Of a stretch of 54,529 nucleotides of DNA, positions 49,925 to 54,529 are shown piece after piece. Position numbers and translations under genes: made by a program. The notes beneath the pieces are model-generated. The model was not told the DNA's origin. It worked only from the letters and a program-made list of their open reading frames with translations, and ran no database searches. The stretch is from Halorussus amylolyticus (GTDB taxonomy: Archaea > Halobacteriota > Halobacteria > Halobacteriales > Haladaptataceae). The stretch covers positions 311,034 to 365,562 of the forward strand of contig NZ_ML974132.1 of the NCBI RefSeq assembly GCF_004143485.2, written 5' to 3'. Positions within the stretch are counted from its first letter, which is position 1. Every line of letters starts with the position of its first letter.

Positions 49925-50872
49925 CTACCGCGGTCCAATCGGCTCGCGCGGGAGCGGTTCGTCGTCCTTCAAATCGGCCGCGATTTCGCCCATCGTCTGC
50001 ACCTTAAGTGGCGTCCGGTCCCGAACTTCCGCGAGGTGGGAGAGGATGGCGCGCATGCGGTCGAAGTCACGGTCGTCGGTCAGATTGTTCGGGTGGAGCC
50101 ACATGTGGAACACGCCCTCCTCGCTCGCGGCGCGGTCGATGCCTCGCTTGGCCATCGTGACGACCGGGTCGCCGGTCACGCCCTCGACCAGCGACCGGGC
50201 GCGTCCCTCGAAGCAGAACAGGTAGAGCGAGGCCGGGATGTTCACCAGACCGTACTCGTCCACCTCGGGCGTGACCAGCGTCGGCGACACGAGACCGGTC
50301 GGCCACCCGAGGAGCTTCGCCGCCGACCCGAGCAGGCCACGGTCGTACCACCGCCGGGGCTGGACCCCGCGGTAGGACTTGACGCCGTAGGCCGCGAGCA
50401 CGTCGCGGTGGCCGACGTAGTTTCGCGGGAAGACGACCGAGTCTACCGTAAGGCCGCGGTCTTCGGCGATTTCGACCGCCTCGCGCATCTCTGCGGCCGC
50501 GATTTCTCGGGTGGTGTGGCCGAATTCGACGTGCGAGAAGGTGTGGCTCCCGACCTCGTGGTCGGCGTCGGCCCCTTCGATTGCGTCCACGAGCTTCGAC
50601 CCGTACCACTCCTCGTCCCGGCGCTCCCACGTTCCGGGGTCGCGGTCGAACCACCCGTCTTCGGTCGGGTGGTCTCGGTGGTCTCCGTCACAGTCGTCGA
50701 GCATGAGGTGGCCCACGACCGCCCACGTCGCCGGAACGTCGAATTCGTCGAACAGTTCCAGCAGGCGGAGCCACGACTCGCGCGCCGACGACACCCGTTC
50801 GTCGGGGAGGTCGGCGTGGTCGTGGAAGCCCCACGCGAGTTCCGCATCGAGCGAGAGTACGACAGAACCCAT
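49925..50872 (-). CDS. polysaccharide deacetylase family protein
   Basis: 315 residues from the ATG at 50872. The N-terminal SVVLSLDAELAWGFHDH holds the metal Asp. SHTFSHVEFGHTT gives the His pair, VFPRNYVGHRDVL is motif 3, and FHMWLHPNNL is the late His motif. There is no signal peptide. It differs from the deacetylase at 21652 and stands alone next to glmS. A role on N-acetylated amino sugars is likely. Upstream in-frame codons are unconserved. Confidence 0.87.
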   Translation of the reverse strand: MGSVVLSLDAELAWGFHDHADLPDERVSSARESWLRLLELFDEFDVPATWAVVGHLMLDDCDGDHRDHPTEDGWFDRDPGTWERRDEEWYGSKLVDAIEGADADHEVGSHTFSHVEFGHTTREIAAAEMREAVEIAEDRGLTVDSVVFPRNYVGHRDVLAAYGVKSYRGVQPRRWYDRGLLGSAAKLLGWPTGLVSPTLVTPEVDEYGLVNIPASLYLFCFEGRARSLVEGVTGDPVVTMAKRGIDRAASEEGVFHMWLHPNNLTDDRDFDRMRAILSHLAEVRDRTPLKVQTMGEIAADLKDDEPLPREPIGPR

Positions 50873-50950
50873 CGTCGCGAAGCTATGGGAGCGTCGGCGA
50901 GTAAATCGGTCAGACCGTTCAGCAGCGTTCTCCACGGTAATCGGGTGTTT

Positions 50951-52771
50951 CTACTCGACGGTCACGCTCTTTGCGAGATTTCTGGGTTTGTCGATGGGGC
51001 GGCCGAGCAGGTCGGCCGCGTGGTACGACACCAACTGCAACTGGACGTTCGCCAGCACGCCCGCCACGTCGGGGTGGGTCTCGGGAATCGTGAGCACCTC
51101 GTCGGCGTGCTGGTACACCTCATCGTTGGCGTCGCTCGCGACAGCGACCACGGGCGCGCCCCGCGCCTCGGCCTCTTTGACGTTGCCGAGGGTCTTCTCG
51201 TCGTTCCGGCCGGTGAACACCGCGAACACGGGCGTCCGGTCGGTCACCAGCGCGAGCGGCCCGTGCTTGAGTTCGCCCGCCGCGAACCCCTCGGCGTGCT
51301 CGTAGGAGATTTCCTTGAACTTCAGCGCGCCTTCCAGCGCGACTGGTCGGACCGCGCCCCGGCCGATGAAGAAGTAGGCGTCGCTGTCGTGATACCGCTT
51401 CGCGATTCGTCGGGCGCTCGTGTAGTCGAGTATCTGTTGGACGTTGCCCGGAAGGTCAGAGAGCGCGTCGAGTCGCTCGCGGGTCTCCGGCGAGCGCGTC
51501 CCGGTCACGTCACGGACGAGGCGCTCGCCGAGGAGCGCGAGCGAGACTACCTGCGAGGAGAACGTCTTGGTCGCGGCCACGCCGATTTCCGGCCCGGCCC
51601 GGATGAACAGCGCGTCGTCACACTCGCGGGCCGCGGTCGAACCCACGACGTTGGTGACCGCGAGCGTCTTCGCCCCGCTGGCGTTCGCCCGCCGGAGCGC
51701 CGAGAGGGTGTCTGCGGTCTCGCCGGACTGGGTCACGCCGACCACGAGCGTCTCGTCGTCCACCGGCGGCTGGCCGGTGGCGTACTCGCTCGCGAGGAAG
51801 GTCTGTGCGGGAACGCCGCTGTCGGAGAGGAACTGCGCGCCGACGAGTCCGGCGTGGTAGCTCGTGCCACACGCGACGAACTGGACGCGTTTCACGTCCT
51901 CGAACGTTCCGGGCGGGAACTCTTCGAGGTGGATGTCGCCGGTCGTGGGGTCGGCGCGTCCGCGGAGCGTCTGGCGGAGCGCGGCTGGCTGTTCGTGAAT
52001 CTCCTTGAGCATGTAGTGGTCGTAGCCGCCCTTTCCGGCGTCCTCGGGGTCCCACTCGACCGTCTGGACCGACCGCTCGACGGCTTCGCCGTCGGCGGTC
52101 GTGATGCGGTGGCCGTCGGGTCTAACCTCGACCACGTCGCCGTCGTCGAGGTAAATCACGTCGTCGGTGAAATCGAGGAACGCGGGCACGTCGCTCGCGA
52201 GGAAGTACTCGCCGTCGCTGACCCCAAGGACGAGCGGCGACCCGCGACGGGTCGCGTACACCGCGTGGTCGTGCTTGGTTATCATCGCGACGGCGTAGCT
52301 CCCCGAGAGCTTTTCGAGGGTCTCGCGGAACGCGGTCTCGGGGTCGGCCCCTTCGGCGAGCGACTCCTCGACGAGGTGCGGGATGACCTCGGTGTCGGTG
52401 TCGCTCGTGAACTCGTGGCCGCGGGCGAGCAGGTCGGCTTTGAGTTCGTCGTAGTTCTCGATGATGCCGTTGTGGACGATTGCGACGTCGCCCGAGCAGT
52501 CGGTGTGCGGGTGAGCGTTCTCGTCGGAGGGCGGGCCGTGTGTGGACCACCGCGTGTGACCGATGCCGAGGCCGCCGTCGGGAACTTCGTCGGCGAGGAC
52601 TTCCTTCAGGTGCGAAATCTCGCCTTGGCGCTTGAACACCTCGGGACCGCTCCCGTTCTTCACCGCCAGTCCTGCCGAGTCGTATCCGCGGTACTCCAGA
52701 TTTTCGAGCCCCGTGAGAAGCTCGTCAACCGCGCCGTCGTCGCCGCCAATACGCGCAATGATACCACACAT
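50951..52771 (-). CDS. glmS: glutamine-fructose-6-phosphate aminotransferase GlmS
   Basis: 606 residues, the family's full length. It makes glucosamine-6-phosphate from fructose-6-phosphate and glutamine, the first step to UDP-GlcNAc. The glutaminase domain starts MCGIIARIGG with nucleophile Cys2, followed by HTRWSTHGPP and NHGIIENYDE-like residues. Two SIS domains follow (VACGTSYHAG, VGVTQSGETADTL, YFFIGRG). The C-terminus AKSVTVE is typical. It is divergent from the GlmU-like gene, a pathway partner. Confidence 0.96.
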   Translation of the reverse strand: MCGIIARIGGDDGAVDELLTGLENLEYRGYDSAGLAVKNGSGPEVFKRQGEISHLKEVLADEVPDGGLGIGHTRWSTHGPPSDENAHPHTDCSGDVAIVHNGIIENYDELKADLLARGHEFTSDTDTEVIPHLVEESLAEGADPETAFRETLEKLSGSYAVAMITKHDHAVYATRRGSPLVLGVSDGEYFLASDVPAFLDFTDDVIYLDDGDVVEVRPDGHRITTADGEAVERSVQTVEWDPEDAGKGGYDHYMLKEIHEQPAALRQTLRGRADPTTGDIHLEEFPPGTFEDVKRVQFVACGTSYHAGLVGAQFLSDSGVPAQTFLASEYATGQPPVDDETLVVGVTQSGETADTLSALRRANASGAKTLAVTNVVGSTAARECDDALFIRAGPEIGVAATKTFSSQVVSLALLGERLVRDVTGTRSPETRERLDALSDLPGNVQQILDYTSARRIAKRYHDSDAYFFIGRGAVRPVALEGALKFKEISYEHAEGFAAGELKHGPLALVTDRTPVFAVFTGRNDEKTLGNVKEAEARGAPVVAVASDANDEVYQHADEVLTIPETHPDVAGVLANVQLQLVSYHAADLLGRPIDKPRNLAKSVTVE

Positions 52772-53183
52772 CAGTTATCTACCCCCGTCGTGTTCGTAGC
52801 TATCATAATCGAACCTTGTTTTGCAGCGCTCGGGATGGCGTCCCACGGTCTGTCACGTAGCCACCGCTTAGGTGCCGGAGTTCGTCCGTCACACGTCGTG
52901 TCGTCCAGACCGTCCCGACCACCGGGGAGCGGGTGATGTCCGACTGAAAGCCGCCACTCCCCTTTGTTATACACCTACTGACGACCCGGTAGGGAAGAAT
53001 ACGCACCTCGTAAGCACGACCTATCCGGGCCGATACCGTCCGTATCGGCGAGTAGACACGGGTAAGTAGACCGGTCCGGGTTCGCCTTCCCCTCCCCGAA
53101 CGACCGCCCACCGATTGGATACCACACACTTACACCCCCGCAAGGAGGTGGTAACAAAGTGTCCGGTCGGCGTACGCCGGGTA
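52772..53183. other. divergent intergenic region glmS/glmU-like
   Basis: About 410 bases. It holds an AT-rich element about 33 nt before glmS (52801-52810), a hairpin at 53030-53050 with an 8-bp stem and a strong ribosome-site-like AAGGAGGTG (53139-53147) before the GlmU-like gene. I see no convincing gene. A glmS-type riboswitch is not recognisable. Confidence 0.4.
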
Positions 53184-54398
53184 ATGACAGCCGAGATGCC
53201 GCAGGCAACTGAGACGACGCAGGTAGTCGTCCTCGCTGCTGGCGAAGGGACCCGAATCCGACCGCTGTCGAGGTCGGTGCCGAAACCGATGTTGCCGGTC
53301 ACCGACCGACCGCTCGCCGCCCACACCGCCGACGCCGCGATTCGTGCGGGCGCGGACGAACTGATACTCGTCGTGGGCTACGAGGCCGACACGGTCCGCG
53401 ATTATTTCGGTGCGGAGTACGCCGGAGTCCCGGTCGAGTACGCGGTCCAGACCGAACAAGCCGGGACCGCCGACGCGGTCCGGGCCGCGCGCGAGTACCT
53501 CGACGGCCGGTTCGCGGTCCTCAACGGCGACAATCTCTACGACCCGGCGGGTGTGGAGTCGCTGTTCGCCGAGGGTCCAGCGGTCGGCGCGCGCCGGGTC
53601 GAAGACCCCTCGAACTACGGCGTCCTCTCGACCGAGGGCCGAACAGTCACCGACATCGTGGAGAAGCCGGCCGACCCGCCGACCGACCTCGCCAACACCG
53701 GCGCATACCTGTTCCCCGCGGAGGCGAGCGAGTGGCTCGACGTGCCCGAGAGCGAGCGCGGCGAGCGCGAAATCACCGACGTGCTCGCCCGCGTCATCGA
53801 CGAGTACGAGGTAACCGCGGTCGAACTCGACCGGTGGCTCGACGTGGGGCGTCCGTGGGAACTGCTCGAAGCCAACGAGTGGAAACTCGGCGAATTGGAG
53901 CGCGACGTTCGTGGCGAGGTCCACGAGACGGCCGATTTGCGCGGGAACGTCGTGGTCGAAGAAGGCGCGACAGTCGATGCAGGTGTGGTCGTCGAGGGTC
54001 CCGCGCTCGTCCGGGCGGGCGCGAGCGTCGGCCCGAACGCGTACGTCCGCGGCGCGACCCTCGTCGGCGAGGACGCAAAAGTCGGTCACGCCGTCGAAGT
54101 CAAAAACAGCGTTCTCATGCGGGGAGCGACCGTGGGCCACCTGAGCTACGTCGGCGACAGCGTGCTCGGACGCGACGTGAACTTCGGCGCGGGGACCACG
54201 GTGGCGAACCTCCGTCACGACGACGAAGCGGTGAAACTCAGCGTGAAAGGCGAGCGCGTCTCGACCGGCCGACGGAAGTTCGGCGTCGTCGCCGGCGACG
54301 ACGCCAAGACCGGAATCGACGTGGCACTCAACGCGGGCGTCAAACTCTCGGCGGGTGCGCGCGTGCCACCGGGTGAGACGGTGACTCGCGACCGATAA
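53184..54398 (+). CDS. glmU: bifunctional sugar-1-phosphate nucleotidylyltransferase/acetyltransferase (GlmU-like)
   Basis: 404 residues from the ATG at 53184. ATG 53196 or GTG 53148 (directly behind AAGGAGG) are alternatives. The N-terminal nucleotidyltransferase has VVLAAGEGTRIRPLSRSVPKPMLP (signature about 15-38), LNGDNLYD and NTGAYLF. The C-terminal left-handed beta-helix has hexapeptide repeats from about residue 245 (GNVVVEEGATVDAGVVVEG) and the NFGAGT motif. It should acetylate GlcN-1-P and form UDP-GlcNAc, as in archaeal ST0452-type enzymes. With glmS it supplies precursors for the glycan locus. Confidence 0.9.
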   Translation: MTAEMPQATETTQVVVLAAGEGTRIRPLSRSVPKPMLPVTDRPLAAHTADAAIRAGADELILVVGYEADTVRDYFGAEYAGVPVEYAVQTEQAGTADAVRAAREYLDGRFAVLNGDNLYDPAGVESLFAEGPAVGARRVEDPSNYGVLSTEGRTVTDIVEKPADPPTDLANTGAYLFPAEASEWLDVPESERGEREITDVLARVIDEYEVTAVELDRWLDVGRPWELLEANEWKLGELERDVRGEVHETADLRGNVVVEEGATVDAGVVVEGPALVRAGASVGPNAYVRGATLVGEDAKVGHAVEVKNSVLMRGATVGHLSYVGDSVLGRDVNFGAGTTVANLRHDDEAVKLSVKGERVSTGRRKFGVVAGDDAKTGIDVALNAGVKLSAGARVPPGETVTRDR

Positions 54399-54456
54399 TC
54401 GTCACGAATCGGGGGAGGGAAAACGCGGTGAACGGAGAACGGCGTCGTCCGGTCGC

Positions 54457-54500
54457 GGGGGGGGGGGGGGGGCCCCCCCCCCCCGGCCCCCCCCCCCCCC
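54457..54500. repeat. G16-C12-GG-C14 tract at the window end
   Basis: A G/C homopolymer block like that at 43.8 kb, 60 bases after the last gene and 29 before the window end. The tail after it is low complexity and unreliable. Nothing else is seen in 54399-54529. Confidence 0.6.
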
Positions 54501-54529
54501 ACCACCCGGAAATTATGTTGGGGGGTGGC

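Noticed and set aside
49856-52936. 1026-codon open frame on the plus strand opposite glmS and the deacetylase
   Set aside because: It lies antisense to two clearly conserved genes. Long antisense frames are expected in high-GC DNA, and its protein is Arg/Val/Gly-rich without motifs.
52772-53183. glmS ribozyme-type riboswitch
   Set aside because: This class is bacterial and no matching core could be recognised.

Overview
This 54.5 kb window comes from a haloarchaeon (class Halobacteria). The proteins are very acidic, the GC content is high, promoters are short TATA boxes about 25-30 nt ahead of start codons (mostly leaderless), and there is a BHB-intron elongator tRNA-Met, an archaellum cluster and several Halobacteria-restricted families. 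The genus cannot be fixed from sequence alone. Both ends run into G/C homopolymers, so the window is probably a complete contig that breaks at such tracts.

Layout. 1-4.7 kb: small membrane proteins, an aldo/keto reductase, a winged-helix regulator, intron-containing tRNA-Met, two haloarchaeal conserved proteins and a 33-residue zinc finger. 4.8-12.1 kb: RNase HI, an HD-domain phosphohydrolase, the archaeosine-precursor pair queD-queE, and a secreted MBL-fold/lamin-tail lipoprotein overlapping a DUF3006 gene. 12.3-27.8 kb: a cell-surface glycan locus with DUF1616 protein, two polysaccharide-lyase-like proteins, a large GT-C-like membrane protein, nucleotide-sugar dehydrogenase, GT2 glycosyltransferase, DUF354 protein, polysaccharide deacetylase, flippase, FemAB-like acyltransferase and methyltransferase. 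It ends at tRNA-Glu.

28-30.6 kb: a membrane-anchored winged-helix protein with a duplicated promoter/leader and an amidohydrolase. 30.6-46.6 kb: a chemotaxis and archaellum block, cheW-cheY-cheB-cheA-cheC1-cheC2-cheD-cheR followed by flaCDE-F-G-H-I-J and cheF. Many of these genes overlap by 4 nt. Receptor signals pass through CheW/CheA to CheY, are trimmed by CheC/CheD and adapted by CheB/CheR, and reach the FlaH/I/J motor through CheF. A multi-domain sensor kinase follows. 49-54.4 kb: an odd tRNA-like gene with tandem tRNA-derived palindromic repeats, a second polysaccharide deacetylase, and divergent glmS and glmU-like genes for UDP-amino-sugar precursors.

The most unusual signal is a class of perfect inverted repeats with arms of 12-18 bp and loops of 0-5 nt, 13 by eye. 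They are unrelated in sequence and sit in intergenic DNA, gene ends and disordered linkers. A simple base-composition model predicts about 0.1. The tRNA-like region and the paired-hairpin repeats at 8.6 kb and 49.8 kb show stems that differ in sequence but stay complementary.
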